From Desulfobacterales bacterium (GTDB lineage Bacteria; Desulfobacterota; Desulfobulbia; Desulfobulbales; JAGXFP01), in assembly GCA_024637225.1 (NCBI GenBank), contig JAGXFP010000018.1:37853-101852 (forward strand): 64,000 nucleotides of DNA, written 5' to 3'. Under the pieces are notes generated by a model. That model was not told the origin of the DNA and ran no database searches. It was given only the letters and a program-made list of their open reading frames with translations. Positions 34,112 to 44,017 of this stretch are shown one piece after another (the stretch's first letter is position 1; every line of letters begins with the position of its first letter). A program made the translations under genes and the position numbers.

Positions 34112-35950
34112 TCACCTCCGGTGCATTTCCTCAAGCCCTCGCAGTTGATCCCGGCAGAGGCCAAGCCCCGGAAATCTGGCCAGGCATTGCCGCAGTACGC
34201 CTGCCGCGCCGTCGAGATCCCCACCCCGGACATAATCATTTTTCCAGTTATTGAATACCGCCCCCAGCTTGTCGGCAACATCGGCGCGCATGGCCGGATC
34301 GTCGGCCCAGTCGAGTTGTTTGGCGAAATCGTCCGCCGCCGCCGCCCAATCCTGCCGCTTAAAGTGCGAGATCGCCCGGCCCTGGTAGGCAATCGCCAGA
34401 TATTGCCGAAACTCCCGGTCCCGGGCCGGAGTGTTTGCCGAGCTCCAGCTCAACCCCTCCTGATAAAAATTGAGCGCCTGCCGCCAATTCTCCTCCTGGA
34501 GGGCCGAGGCGCCGCGGTTCAGATAGCCGCTGCAGATGCGGTCCCGCAGTCGCGCGTCTTCTTCCTGCTGATCGGCCGGGGGCATAAGAGTCAGTTCCTC
34601 GTTAAGCACCGAGAGGGCCTCGTCCCACTCCCCCCGCTGCCAGTGATAATTGGTCCAGTGGCTGTAAATCATCCGGTAGATCATGCTGAAGCGGGCTTCG
34701 GCCTGGAAATGATCGCTGAAACCGTCACAGAAGCTCAACGCCTCGGCGAAAAGCTTCTCGGCCAGGAAATCCTTAACTATTTCAGCCAGGAGGGCCAGGT
34801 TATTGTCCCGGACCCGCCGATCATCCCGGTCGGAGCCCAGTTTATCCAGATCAAGGGATTTACCGATCAGAGCCGGAACCCCGGCAAGATCGCCGGCGTG
34901 ATAAAGGGTGCTGGCCTGCTGGTAATATAACCAGCTCGAGATTGCGGCCACCGCCGGATCATTGGGCCAGCGCGTCCCGATCTCGGCCAGGACCGGTCCT
35001 ATGGCGGTGAACATCCGGAGCAGAGTGGCGTAATCGCCCCGGTCCCGCCAGCGGTTGAACTCGTTATTGTAAAGCCCCAGCCGTTGCAGCTGTTTCTTCT
35101 TGTCGGAAACCATGAGCAGGGACTGGGCCTCCTTCAGGCGCAGCTGATCCTCCTCGGACATCGCTCCACTGCGGACATGCTGGTCATCCATGTTCAGGGC
35201 GGCCAACTCAAGGGGGGTGATGAACCGCCGCTGCCGATAATCCCGATAGGTGACCGGTTCCAGACCGCGCCAGGCCGACCAAGCCTCAGCCTGCTGCCGG
35301 TAAAACTCCTGATCATGGACCTTGGCAAAGCCCTCGCTGGCGGTGGTCTCGATATCGACCGCAGCGCCGTTGCCGGTTCGCAGTTCTACAAAAACATGGT
35401 TCGGCACCACCACCCCGCGGACCTCCAGATCGAAAAACCCGGCCAGGATAAGATAAAGCATTGCCGAACTGGTACAGTTAAACCGGCCGGTATCCAGCAA
35501 CACCGCCAGGCTGCTCTGATCGAGACGATAGCCGTAAGGCTGCCCGTTTCTGCTGGCCGGCAGCATCAGGTGCTGGTGCATCATTTCATGGAGAAGCCGG
35601 CCCCGCTCCCGGGGATTTTCGAGCCCGGCCAGGTCCGGTTCGACCGTGTCCAGAAAGGCCGTGATTTTCCGCTGATACCCTTGATAGTCCCGCTGCTCCC
35701 GGACTCCGGAGGCCATCAGGGCGATCCTGAGCAGGGCCTCCCGATCGCCCTGCCGCGCCTGGTCGGCCATGACCAGAGTCTCTCGTTCAAACGCGCTCAG
35801 GGGATACCAGAAAGGGGGATTTTCACTGCCGTAACCGGGGCTCGCGGTACCACCCCGGCAGAGGGCGGCCCCGAAGGCCAGCTGGACCAGAATCAAAAAT
35901 ACAATTATAGCGCCGCCTTTAGTCGGCGGAACACGGATACAGTCAAGCAA
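34112..35950 (-). CDS. Exported transglutaminase-like protein with TPR-type C-terminus
   Basis: 612 residues starting at TTG 35950 with AAGGGG upstream. The leader GGAIIVFLILVQLAFGAALC could be a signal or lipoprotein peptide. A transglutaminase-like catalytic core is suggested by FNCTSSAMLYLILAGFFDLE (Cys), VVVPNHVFVELRTGNG (His) and AVDIETT (Asp), as in SirB1-like proteins. The rest is helical repeats: WQRGEWDEALSVLNEEL, LNRGASALQEENWRQALNFY, AYQGRAISHFKRQDWAAAAD. It would act in the periplasm as a peptidase-like or inactive scaffold. Substrate is unknown. Confidence 0.75.
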   Translation of the reverse strand: MLDCIRVPPTKGGAIIVFLILVQLAFGAALCRGGTASPGYGSENPPFWYPLSAFERETLVMADQARQGDREALLRIALMASGVREQRDYQGYQRKITAFLDTVEPDLAGLENPRERGRLLHEMMHQHLMLPASRNGQPYGYRLDQSSLAVLLDTGRFNCTSSAMLYLILAGFFDLEVRGVVVPNHVFVELRTGNGAAVDIETTASEGFAKVHDQEFYRQQAEAWSAWRGLEPVTYRDYRQRRFITPLELAALNMDDQHVRSGAMSEEDQLRLKEAQSLLMVSDKKKQLQRLGLYNNEFNRWRDRGDYATLLRMFTAIGPVLAEIGTRWPNDPAVAAISSWLYYQQASTLYHAGDLAGVPALIGKSLDLDKLGSDRDDRRVRDNNLALLAEIVKDFLAEKLFAEALSFCDGFSDHFQAEARFSMIYRMIYSHWTNYHWQRGEWDEALSVLNEELTLMPPADQQEEDARLRDRICSGYLNRGASALQEENWRQALNFYQEGLSWSSANTPARDREFRQYLAIAYQGRAISHFKRQDWAAAADDFAKQLDWADDPAMRADVADKLGAVFNNWKNDYVRGGDLDGAAGVLRQCLARFPGLGLCRDQLRGLEEMHRR

Positions 35951-36482
35951 GGCGGTCCCCTTCAGTAAATTATTTTTTTATATGTTCCATGGCCATCGCA
36001 AAAAAAGAAAAAACCCGGATTGCTTGGTCGCATTACTCTCGTAATGACCAGGCGAATCACTTTTGGCCCGTCTGCCAAATTTAACCGTTTCCCAGTATTT
36101 CAGCCATTTAAAACAGAGCTGAATCGGTAAACCTTCGAGAATGACTCGGATGCAGGGAGGCAACGATGTCGATCATCCCGAGGTTTTCAACTGGTTGCCC
36201 ATAGGCCGAAAGGTCCGTTTCGTGCGACCCCACTCGAAAGACGCCGGAACAATTCTCCTCGGCGATCATGTCTGCCGGCTGCAGTGAATCGGATAAAAAG
36301 TTCCCCCACCGTGAAACCGCAACTGTTTTCTGGCTGAACTATCATCTTTGTGATAACCTGCGCAAATCCCGCCGGGACGGAGCCACATGCTTCCGCCCCG
36401 GCGCGGAAAGATCATTGCCCGAATGAGCTTTTCCTGCAAGATTCTCTGTCGAAAAGCGGCTAAGACCGCGGGGGTAGCGGAT
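35951..36482. other. Intergenic region before the primase-helicase gene
   Basis: 532 bases. Only short open frames occur, without good ribosome sites or protein-like composition. A small perfect inverted repeat ATTAC-TCTC-GTAAT lies near 36034. No gene, RNA or terminator could be assigned. Confidence 0.4.
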
Positions 36483-38261
36483 ATGGAGCTTTATGAAGAA
36501 TTGAGCCGATTTTACCGGAACCAGCTCCCGGACGGCGTCCTGGAAGGCAACCTGCTCAAAGCCCCCTGCCCCTTCTGCAATCGGGACAGCGAAGGGGGAG
36601 CCGGACGGCTGGTGGTCTACCTCAGTGGCCGCAGCTTTTTTGCCGGATATTTCCGCTGCCTGAACCGCTGCGTGCCGGGCGGCTTCGCCCCCCATTTCGG
36701 CCGGCTGCTGGGGCTCGACCCCAGTCTGGTTCCCGGCTACGACCCCGAACGCCGGCCCCATCCTATGCCGAAAGAGCTGCCCGCTCAGGGGATCAACCAG
36801 GAAATAAACCGCCTGCACGGGACCCTGACCCCGGACATCCTCCATTATTTCGCCGAGCGCACCATCGGTCCCGATACCTTGCGGGAGCTGAAGATCGGTT
36901 TCAACGGCCGCTATCTGATCTATCCCTATTTCCGCGAGAACGACCTCTGCTACGCCGCCCATTGCCTCTCCCCCGAACGGGACGGCGACCATTTCTGGCT
37001 CGGTGACGCCAGATTCGCGGCCGACGGCCTGCAGATCTTCAACCTGAAGGATATCGACCGCTGCGAGGACGGCGCGCTTTTCCTCGTTGAGGGAGAGGCC
37101 AATCTTCTCTGTCTCCGGGAGCTGGGCTATCCGGGGGTGGCGGTACCAAGCAGCGACGATCTGGAAACGCTCGATCCCGAGCGCTTCGCCTATGTAAAAA
37201 CGGTTTTCCTGGTCATGCGCCATTCCCCGGAGGCAGAGGCCGCCGCCCGCGCCTTCGCCGAGCGTCTGGGTTTCAAGGCCAGACTGCTGCAATGGCCCGC
37301 CACCCGTGAGCGCGATTTTGACCTGACCCGCCTGGCCCGGGAGGATCCCGCCGTTTTCAAGGCAGGGGTGACCCGAATGATCGATTCATCCCGGGCCTAT
37401 TCGCCATTCCGGCCGCCGGCCTGGGAATACGAACTGTTCCGGGCCGATCTCGAACACCGCAAAACCGAAAGCTATCAGGCCATGCGGACCGGGCTCGAAT
37501 GCTTCGACCGGGCCATGGGCGGGGTTCACGGTCTGAACGTTATCGGCGGGCCGCCAAAATCGGGTAAATCGTGCCTGGCCATCCAGCTCGCCACCGAAAT
37601 CGCCGCCCGGCGGATGCCGGTGATCTATTACGATTTCGAAAACGGCCGCCAGAAGATTTACCAGCGCACGGTGTCCCGGCTGAGCCGGGTCGAGGTCGAA
37701 AAATTCGCCACCGGCGGAATGGACGAAGAGGAACGGCAGCGCTTCGAGTCGGCCGGGGAAAACTTCCGGGACCTGCTCGACTGTTTCCGGGTGGTCAACG
37801 ACCGCAAACTTACCCCGGAGATCATGCGGCGCCATATCGATTTTCTCCGTCATGAAACGGGCCGCGACGATGCGGTGGTAGTAATCGACAGCCTCCACAA
37901 ACTGCCCTTCAAGGATTTCACCGAGCGCCGCACCGGGATCGATGCCTGGCTGCGGGAACTGGAGTCGATCCGCGACGAGCTGCGGGTCGCCTTTCTGGTG
38001 ATCTCGGAGTTGAGCCGCCAGGAGGGCGGCCGCTATGACGGCGCTCCGCACATGGGAATGTTCAAGGAGTCCGGCGATATCGAGTACACCGCCGACAATG
38101 CCCTGATCTTTCTGCCCGAGCAACAGAGTTCGGAAGATGATCCGGCCTCGGCGCGGACCAACGCCCTCTCCCTGGTAGCGAGCCGCGAGTACAGTCCGGG
38201 TCTGATCGCCCGCTACCGCCTGGATTTCCCCTTCTGGGGCTTCTCGGAAATAGCCGAATAA
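36483..38261 (+). CDS. Stand-alone primase-helicase (CHC2-like zinc finger, Toprim-like, DnaB/RecA-type ATPase)
   Basis: 592 residues from ATG 36483; in-frame ATGs at 36387 and 36423 are possible earlier starts, none with a strong ribosome site. The order of modules is that of phage T7 gp4-type primase-helicases: a zinc finger (APCPFCNRDSEGGAGRLVVY...FRCLNRC), a Toprim-like region (LFLVEGEANLLCLRELGYPG; VFLVMRHSP), then a DnaB-type core with Walker A GGPPKSGKS (residues 355-363), Walker B VVVIDSLHK, and GMFKESGDIEYTADNALIFL. It should unwind DNA and possibly prime it. The surroundings are not phage-like. Confidence 0.75.
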   Translation: MELYEELSRFYRNQLPDGVLEGNLLKAPCPFCNRDSEGGAGRLVVYLSGRSFFAGYFRCLNRCVPGGFAPHFGRLLGLDPSLVPGYDPERRPHPMPKELPAQGINQEINRLHGTLTPDILHYFAERTIGPDTLRELKIGFNGRYLIYPYFRENDLCYAAHCLSPERDGDHFWLGDARFAADGLQIFNLKDIDRCEDGALFLVEGEANLLCLRELGYPGVAVPSSDDLETLDPERFAYVKTVFLVMRHSPEAEAAARAFAERLGFKARLLQWPATRERDFDLTRLAREDPAVFKAGVTRMIDSSRAYSPFRPPAWEYELFRADLEHRKTESYQAMRTGLECFDRAMGGVHGLNVIGGPPKSGKSCLAIQLATEIAARRMPVIYYDFENGRQKIYQRTVSRLSRVEVEKFATGGMDEEERQRFESAGENFRDLLDCFRVVNDRKLTPEIMRRHIDFLRHETGRDDAVVVIDSLHKLPFKDFTERRTGIDAWLRELESIRDELRVAFLVISELSRQEGGRYDGAPHMGMFKESGDIEYTADNALIFLPEQQSSEDDPASARTNALSLVASREYSPGLIARYRLDFPFWGFSEIAE

Positions 38262-38380
38262 AGGGAGCTATCCCCTAAAGGAGAACCCCTGCTCCGGGAA
38301 AACCTTAACCCCCGGCCTTAGAGCCCGCCCCGGCGGGATCAAGCATGGCGGATCCGGCCCCGATTTGCTAAGGTACCTGC

Positions 38381-39139
38381 ATGGCTATAATCAAACTGGA
38401 AAATGTTAATAAATATTTCGATTCCTTCCATGCCGTGAAGGATGTTTCCCTTGAAGTAAGAAAGGGGGAAACCCTGGTCTTCCTGGGCTCTTCCGGCAGC
38501 GGCAAGACCACCGTCCTCAAGATGATCAACCGGCTGGTGGAGCTTTCTTCCGGTGTGATCGAGGTCGAGGGGGTGAACATCCTGGAGCTGGACCCCATCC
38601 GACTGCGGCGCTCCCTGGGCTATGTAATCCAGAGCATCGGCCTCTTCCCCCACATGACCATCGAGGAGAACGTCAGCCTGGTACCCCGCCTGACCGGCTG
38701 GAGCGATAGCGAAAGGCGCGAACGGGCCGTGGAGGTGCTGGAGCTGATCGGCCTCGATCCCGCCGAGTTCCGCCACCGTTATCCGGATGAACTCTCCGGC
38801 GGCCAGCAGCAGCGCATCGGGGTGGCCCGCGCCCTGGCGGCCGATCCCAAGATGCTCCTGATGGACGAGCCCTTCGGCGCCCTGGACGCCGTTACCCGGG
38901 AAAACCTCCAGCAGGAGCTGATCGGGATCAAGGAGCGGCTTCAAAAAACCATCATCTTCGTCACCCACGATATCTTCGAGGCCTTCACCCTGGCCGACCG
39001 CATCGCCGTCATGCACCAGGGACGGCTCGAACAGATCGGCAGCCGGGACGAGATCATCGCCTCACCCGCCACCGAGTTCGTCGAGGAGCTCCTCGCCTCT
39101 CCCAAAAAACATCTGCGCGAATTCCAGGGGGCCCCGTGA
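38381..39139 (+). CDS. OpuC-type osmolyte ABC transporter, ATP-binding subunit
   Basis: 252 residues. Walker [10 protein letters not shown], the Q-loop region [20 protein letters not shown], signature [16 protein letters not shown], Walker [17 protein letters not shown] and the H-loop IFVTHD are all intact. [12 protein letters not shown] and the overall length match OpuCA/YehX-type ATPases for betaine, carnitine or choline. It lacks the long CBS tail of ProV. The next gene overlaps it and encodes the permease and binding protein in one chain. Confidence 0.93.
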   Translation: MAIIKLENVNKYFDSFHAVKDVSLEVRKGETLVFLGSSGSGKTTVLKMINRLVELSSGVIEVEGVNILELDPIRLRRSLGYVIQSIGLFPHMTIEENVSLVPRLTGWSDSERRERAVEVLELIGLDPAEFRHRYPDELSGGQQQRIGVARALAADPKMLLMDEPFGALDAVTRENLQQELIGIKERLQKTIIFVTHDIFEAFTLADRIAVMHQGRLEQIGSRDEIIASPATEFVEELLASPKKHLREFQGAP

Positions 39140-40707
39140 TGGATTTGGATTTTGTCATCGCCAGGCTGCCGGAACTGATCATCCGGATGCGGGAACATCT
39201 CTTTCTCACCGGGGTCTCGGTCGGTTTCGCGGTACTCTTCGGAATCCCCGCCGGGATCCTGATCGTCAAACGGAAATGGCTGCGCACCGCGGTGTTCAGC
39301 TTCGCCGGCATCGTCCAGACCGTGCCGAGCCTGGCGATGCTGGCGATTCTTCTTACGGTGACCGGCCGGATCGGGGTGGTGCCGGCGATTATCTCCCTGG
39401 TCCTCTACGCCCTCCTGCCGATTATCCAGAACACGGTAACCGGCTTCGAGAGTGTGCCCGCCTCGCTCCTGGAGGCCTCGGAAGGCATGGGCATGACCCG
39501 GGCTCAGAAGACCCGGCTGGTGACGATCCCCATCGCCATGCCGGTGATCATCGCCGGAATCAAGACCTCGGCGGTGATCAGCGTCGGCATCGCCACCCTT
39601 TCCGCCTTTATCGGGGCCGGCGGCCTCGGCGAATTCATCAACCGGGGCCTCTCCCTCGCCGACAACCGCCTCATCCTGCTGGGGGCGGTCCCGGCCGCCC
39701 TCTTCGCCCTCTACGTCAGTTTCTCGATCACCGCCTTCGCCTGGGGCCGGGATCCGCGTAAACGCCGGCGGATCCCGATCCTGGCCGGCAGAAGCGGGGT
39801 CTTCGTCTCGATGCTGCCCCTGCTGCTCCTTTTGCTGATCGCGGTGGGCGGCGCCTTATACGATCAGGGCCAGACGGAGGAGGCCGGGGCCGTCAAGATC
39901 GGCAGCAAGAATTTTACCGAGCAGATGATCCTCGCCGAAATGATGGCCCAGCTGATCGAGAACGGCACCGAGCTGGCGGTCAGCCGAAATCTCAATCTGG
40001 GCGGCACCATGATCTGTCACGACGCCATCCTGAGCGGGGCTATCGACCTCTACCCCGAGTACACCGGCACCGCCCTGCTGGCCATCCTGAGCAGCACAAC
40101 CCGGCCCGCCACCGCCGAGGGGGTTTACAATCTGGTCGAGGAAGAATACCGCGAGAAGTTCGGCCTTGACTGGCTCTCCCCATTCGGCTTCAACAACACT
40201 TACGCCCTGGCGGTCCGCGAGGAAGACGCCGCCAAGCGGAACTGGCGAACCATCTCCGACCTCTCTTCCGCGGCCGGCGAACTGCGAGCCGGATTCACCG
40301 CCGAATTTTCGGAAAGGCCCGACGGCTATCCGGGTCTGAAAAAGGCCTACAACTTAAGCTTCGGCAAGGTGGTCAATCTCGACCCGGCCATCATGTACGA
40401 AGCGATCCGCGAAGAGCAGGTCGACGTGATCACCGCCTTCTCCACCGACAGCCGGATCGAGGGCTACAACCTGGTCCTCCTGAAGGATGACAAGAAATAT
40501 TTCCCGCCCTATTACGCAGCCCCGGTGATCAGGGAGCAGACCCTGAGCCGCTACCCCGAAATCGAAGCGGCCCTGGCCCCGATCGAAAATCTCCTCGACG
40601 AAGAGACCATGCGGCGCCTCAATTTTCAGGTCGATCAGGAAAAAAGGCAGTTCGCGGAGGTGGTCCGGGAATTCCTGGAGGCACAAGGTCTGGGGGCGGA
40701 TAAATAA
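39139..40707 (+). CDS. OpuC-type permease fused to osmolyte-binding protein
   Basis: 522 residues. Residues 1-200 are the permease (TVPSLAMLAILLTVTGRIGV; EASEGMGMTRAQKTRLVTIP, the EAA loop; FIGAGGLGEFINRGLSLADN). After a further membrane segment (VSMLPLLLLLLIAVGGALY) comes an OpuAC-type binding domain (VKIGSKNFTEQMILAEMMAQ; LYPEYTGTALLAIL; VDVITAFSTDSRIEGYNL). The fusion tethers the binding domain on the periplasmic face. Ligand is a quaternary amine by family. GTG 39136 is an alternative start; both overlap the ATPase stop. Confidence 0.93.
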   Translation: MDLDFVIARLPELIIRMREHLFLTGVSVGFAVLFGIPAGILIVKRKWLRTAVFSFAGIVQTVPSLAMLAILLTVTGRIGVVPAIISLVLYALLPIIQNTVTGFESVPASLLEASEGMGMTRAQKTRLVTIPIAMPVIIAGIKTSAVISVGIATLSAFIGAGGLGEFINRGLSLADNRLILLGAVPAALFALYVSFSITAFAWGRDPRKRRRIPILAGRSGVFVSMLPLLLLLLIAVGGALYDQGQTEEAGAVKIGSKNFTEQMILAEMMAQLIENGTELAVSRNLNLGGTMICHDAILSGAIDLYPEYTGTALLAILSSTTRPATAEGVYNLVEEEYREKFGLDWLSPFGFNNTYALAVREEDAAKRNWRTISDLSSAAGELRAGFTAEFSERPDGYPGLKKAYNLSFGKVVNLDPAIMYEAIREEQVDVITAFSTDSRIEGYNLVLLKDDKKYFPPYYAAPVIREQTLSRYPEIEAALAPIENLLDEETMRRLNFQVDQEKRQFAEVVREFLEAQGLGADK

Positions 40708-40843
40708 GAAGAGGCGCCAAAAGCCGCCAAATAGTATAAACTCGCCAAAAGCCAGAGGATGGCTAAAGAGACCAGGTCCTGATATGCTTTAATCAGCACC
40801 GGCGGTGCGCCGCCAACCCGCTCAATACGAAAGGACACCCTTC

Positions 40844-41914
40844 ATGACCGCCAACTCCGAAAACCGCTTGCAGCAGGGATTTGTCCTCGTGTTGCTGGCC
40901 ATTGCCAGCACCGTTTTTCTGTGGATGATCCGCAATTTCCTGATCCCCCTGATCCTCGCAGCCATCTTTGCCGGTCTGCTCTACCCATTCTACTCCCGGC
41001 TGCGGGACTGGCTGGGCGGACGGCGTGCTCCCGCCTCCATACTCACCCTGCTCATCGCCGGGCTCGCTATCGGCCTGCCCCTGCTCGTGATCATGGGCAT
41101 GGTGGTAAAGGAAGCCGTCAATGTCGGCCAACAGTTGCGGCCCTTGGTTAAGGATGTGCTCAGCCGGGACATCCCCTTCACCAAACTACTGCCGGACTGG
41201 CTGCCTTTTACCGAAAAACTGACGCCCTATCGCGAAACCCTGCTCGACAAACTTGCCGAGGCGGGAAATTACCTGGGCAGCTGGCTTCTTTCCGGCATTA
41301 CCAACGTAACCCAGGACACCTTCGGATTTCTCCTGAGTCTCTTTGTTTTGCTTTATGCGATGTTTTTCTTTTTCATCTACGGGGCGGAGATGCTCCATTC
41401 TCTGAAGACCATGCTGCCGCTGTCAAGCAAGGATCGGGATAAGATGCTGGATCGCGGCCTGACGGTTACAATGGCCTCCCTGAAAGGGATCCTCCTGGTG
41501 GGCGCCTTGCAGGGGACCCTGATCGGCCTGGCCTTCTGGTTTTACGATATCCATGGTCCGGCGTTCTGGGGAGCCATGGTTTTTCTACTCTCCGCAATCC
41601 CTGGCCTGGGGGCGCCTCTGATCTGGGTTCCGGCCGTAATTTACCTTATCGCCACCGGCCAGATCGGCGGGGCGATCGGTCTCACCCTCTGGGGGATGAT
41701 TGTCGTCGGTCTGGTCGATAATATCGTGCGGCCGATGGTGGTCGGCCAGGGCGCAAAATTGCCTGATATTGTCATCCTGGTTTCCATTCTGGGCGGCATC
41801 ACGACTTTCGGCCCCGCGGGAATCATCATCGGCCCGATAATAGCCGGGGTTCTGGATACGGTTCTGAATATTTACAAGCGGACCTTTGCCGGCAAATTAC
41901 CGGACATGACCTGA
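40844..41914 (+). CDS. AI-2E family transporter
   Basis: 356 residues, about eight membrane helices. It starts at ATG 40844 (AAAGGA 8 bases upstream). Features of the family (TqsA/PerM) are FLWMIRNFLIPLILAAIFAG, a long cytoplasmic/periplasmic middle (LRPLVKDVLSRDIPFTKLLP), LFVLLYAMFFFFIYGAEML, GALQGTLIGLAFWFYDIHGP, and the end-motif DNIVRPMVVGQGAKLPDIVI followed by GGITTFGPAGIIIGPII. Members move small solutes or quorum signals, or act as Na+/H+ antiporters; the substrate here is not evident. It follows the osmolyte transporter by 136 bases. Confidence 0.92.
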   Translation: MTANSENRLQQGFVLVLLAIASTVFLWMIRNFLIPLILAAIFAGLLYPFYSRLRDWLGGRRAPASILTLLIAGLAIGLPLLVIMGMVVKEAVNVGQQLRPLVKDVLSRDIPFTKLLPDWLPFTEKLTPYRETLLDKLAEAGNYLGSWLLSGITNVTQDTFGFLLSLFVLLYAMFFFFIYGAEMLHSLKTMLPLSSKDRDKMLDRGLTVTMASLKGILLVGALQGTLIGLAFWFYDIHGPAFWGAMVFLLSAIPGLGAPLIWVPAVIYLIATGQIGGAIGLTLWGMIVVGLVDNIVRPMVVGQGAKLPDIVILVSILGGITTFGPAGIIIGPIIAGVLDTVLNIYKRTFAGKLPDMT

Positions 41915-41938
41915 ACCCGACTATTTACTGGCCAAGAA

Positions 41939-42865
41939 ATGCTGAACATACCGACCATTACCCTGTTAATCCTGACTGCAGTTGCCTTTGCCGTCCCCTT
42001 GCCGGCCCGGGCCGTGGAGACCGCGGCCGAAACAAAGGAGTCGGACGGCGGCGGCCCCGTCCACATGCTGACCGGCAACGAACCCTCCTACTTCGCCCTG
42101 GCCCATGACGAGAACGACCTCGAGAACCACGTCGAATTCTATCTGTCCATCAAGTATCCCCTCCTCACCGGCACGATCGAATCCTGGCTGGGCGAGCGTT
42201 CCCGGCTCTACTTCAACTACAACGGCAAATACGACTTTTACGTGTTCTCCCGAGACTCCTCGCCGATCATCTCCCGCCGCCAGAACCCCGGGCTGATGTA
42301 CGAATACCTGCGGCCGCCGGTCTCCCATTTCCATTTGCAGTCGTTCAAAACCGGCTATTTTCACGAATCCAACGGCCAGACGGTCGACACCATCGAGGAG
42401 TACCGGACCCTAGACAACGCGGCCGACTACGTGAGCCGGGGCTGGGACTACATCCCCCTGACCCTGAATTTCGCGGTCTCCCAGAACCGGCACGGCTTCT
42501 TCGGCAATCTCTATGCCGCTTTTGAGGGCCGCTATTTCCTGGACCACCAGCTCTTCCGCCATGACCGCGAGGACGAAATCTTCTGGGAACCGGTCGCCGA
42601 GCAGCCGCGGATCGAGGACTACGACGGGATCCGGACCAAACTCTCCACCGTCCTGGTCCTGCCCTACATCAAGGCCCGGGAGATCAAATTCTGCGCCACC
42701 CTGCGCAGCGGCTCCCGCGAATTCAACCTCTCCCAGCGCTACGAAGCGACCTTCCGGCTTTTCGACCTGCCGCTCTACGTCTATTATTTCCGGGGCTACG
42801 GGATCGAACTCGCCACCTACCACGAAAAAGGTGTTACCTATGGCATCGGCGTCGAGTTCTGGTAG
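41939..42865 (+). CDS. pldA: Outer-membrane phospholipase A (OMPLA/PldA)
   Basis: 308 residues with a signal peptide (MLNIPTITLLILTAVAFAVP...ARA). The catalytic sequence GYFHESNGQ gives His142 and Ser144 (precursor numbering), with Asn in a following segment (AADYVSRGWDYIPLTL) as in OMPLA. The alternating beta-strands and final aromatic (GIGVEFW) fit a 12-strand barrel. The enzyme hydrolyses acyl chains of phospholipids that reach the outer leaflet. The preceding AI-2E gene ends 25 bases upstream. Confidence 0.9.
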   Translation: MLNIPTITLLILTAVAFAVPLPARAVETAAETKESDGGGPVHMLTGNEPSYFALAHDENDLENHVEFYLSIKYPLLTGTIESWLGERSRLYFNYNGKYDFYVFSRDSSPIISRRQNPGLMYEYLRPPVSHFHLQSFKTGYFHESNGQTVDTIEEYRTLDNAADYVSRGWDYIPLTLNFAVSQNRHGFFGNLYAAFEGRYFLDHQLFRHDREDEIFWEPVAEQPRIEDYDGIRTKLSTVLVLPYIKAREIKFCATLRSGSREFNLSQRYEATFRLFDLPLYVYYFRGYGIELATYHEKGVTYGIGVEFW

Positions 42866-43079
42866 GGGGAGTCGGGTTTAAACCGTTGCGATCCGCGGCG
42901 ACGGAGATACCCAGATATCTTAAAAATTTTCCGGGTTGTGAAATCAGCAACAAATGGTGATATATTTTTTATGACACACGATGCGATAGACAAGGCATAA
43001 GCAAGCGGTATCGAGTCAGAAAATTGAGAAGCTATCCGCGGATTGACGGAGGTACGAAAATTTTCAAGGGTGCCTGATT

Positions 43080-43940
43080 ATGGACAGCAAGAGCAAAACG
43101 AGGAGAATCGCCAAGGTACTGACCATCCTGGCCCTGCTGCTGGCCGGCTCCGCCGAAGCCCACACCCTGCGCCTCGCCGACGGCGAAAACGTCGGTCTGG
43201 CCGCCCTGATCGAGAATCTCCGCCAGGCCAGGGTCATCTTTATCGGCGAGAGCCATGACAGCCTGGCTCACCACCGGGCCCAGCTTGAAATTATCCGGGC
43301 CCTGCGAGAGGCGGGCGAGGAGCTTGCCATCGGGCTTGAAATGTTCAGGAGCGACAGCCAGGAGGCCCTGGACCGTTGGGTGGCGGGGGAAATCGGCTTC
43401 GTGAAGTTCATGGCGGTCTATCACGACAACTGGCAATGGTGGGACGAGTACAGCCTGATCTTCAACTATGCCAGGGAAAACCGGGTGGAGATGGTCGGCC
43501 TGAATCTCTCCCGGGAAATTGTCGCCAAAGTGGCCCGCAACGGTTTCGACTCCCTCTCCCGGGAAGAAAAGGAGGAGTTGCCGGTGGTGCGCTGCGTCGT
43601 CGACGATGCCTACCGGGCCTATATCAGAAGGGCACTCGGCAAGCACGACCTGCTGGGAACCGCCTTCGACAACTTCTGCGAGGCCCAGCTCCTCTGGGAC
43701 AAGATGATGGCCCGGAACCTCCTCGACTACCTGGCCGATCACCCCGATAAAAAGGTGGTGACCCTGGCCGGCAGCGGCCATGCCTGGAAATACGGGATCC
43801 CCGCCCAGCTCGCGGCCAAAGGCGAAAAGAACTGGCGGGTGATCTTACCGGCACCCGCGGGCCAACCCGGGTCGCTGAACCTATCCCCCGAAGATGCCGA
43901 CTACCTGCTGCTCGGCGTGGCGGAAGGTCCATTCCATTAG
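43080..43940 (+). CDS. ChaN-family (DUF399) exported protein
   Basis: 286 residues with a signal peptide (ILALLLAGSAEA). The family motif FIGESHDSLAHHRAQLEII is followed by LAIGLEMFRSDSQEALDRWV, FMAVYHDNWQWWDEYSLIFN, and TLAGSGHAWKYGIPAQL. ChaN binds haem in Campylobacter and is a lipoprotein in many bacteria, but no lipobox is visible here. The related fold resembles EreA/TraB-type proteins. A role in haem or iron handling would fit the cytochrome-rich context. It follows pldA by 214 bases without a clear gene between. Confidence 0.85.
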   Translation: MDSKSKTRRIAKVLTILALLLAGSAEAHTLRLADGENVGLAALIENLRQARVIFIGESHDSLAHHRAQLEIIRALREAGEELAIGLEMFRSDSQEALDRWVAGEIGFVKFMAVYHDNWQWWDEYSLIFNYARENRVEMVGLNLSREIVAKVARNGFDSLSREEKEELPVVRCVVDDAYRAYIRRALGKHDLLGTAFDNFCEAQLLWDKMMARNLLDYLADHPDKKVVTLAGSGHAWKYGIPAQLAAKGEKNWRVILPAPAGQPGSLNLSPEDADYLLLGVAEGPFH

Positions 43941-44017
43941 AGGTTCGGCCGAGACCAGCCGGCCGCCCGTTACGGTGAGGTTGCCAATAATTAAGCAGAT
44001 TCCCCTTCGGATAGGTT

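Noticed and set aside
35978..36163. 61-codon minus-strand frame upstream of the primase-helicase gene
   Set aside because: No ribosome site, no family resemblance and an unusual composition; probably chance.
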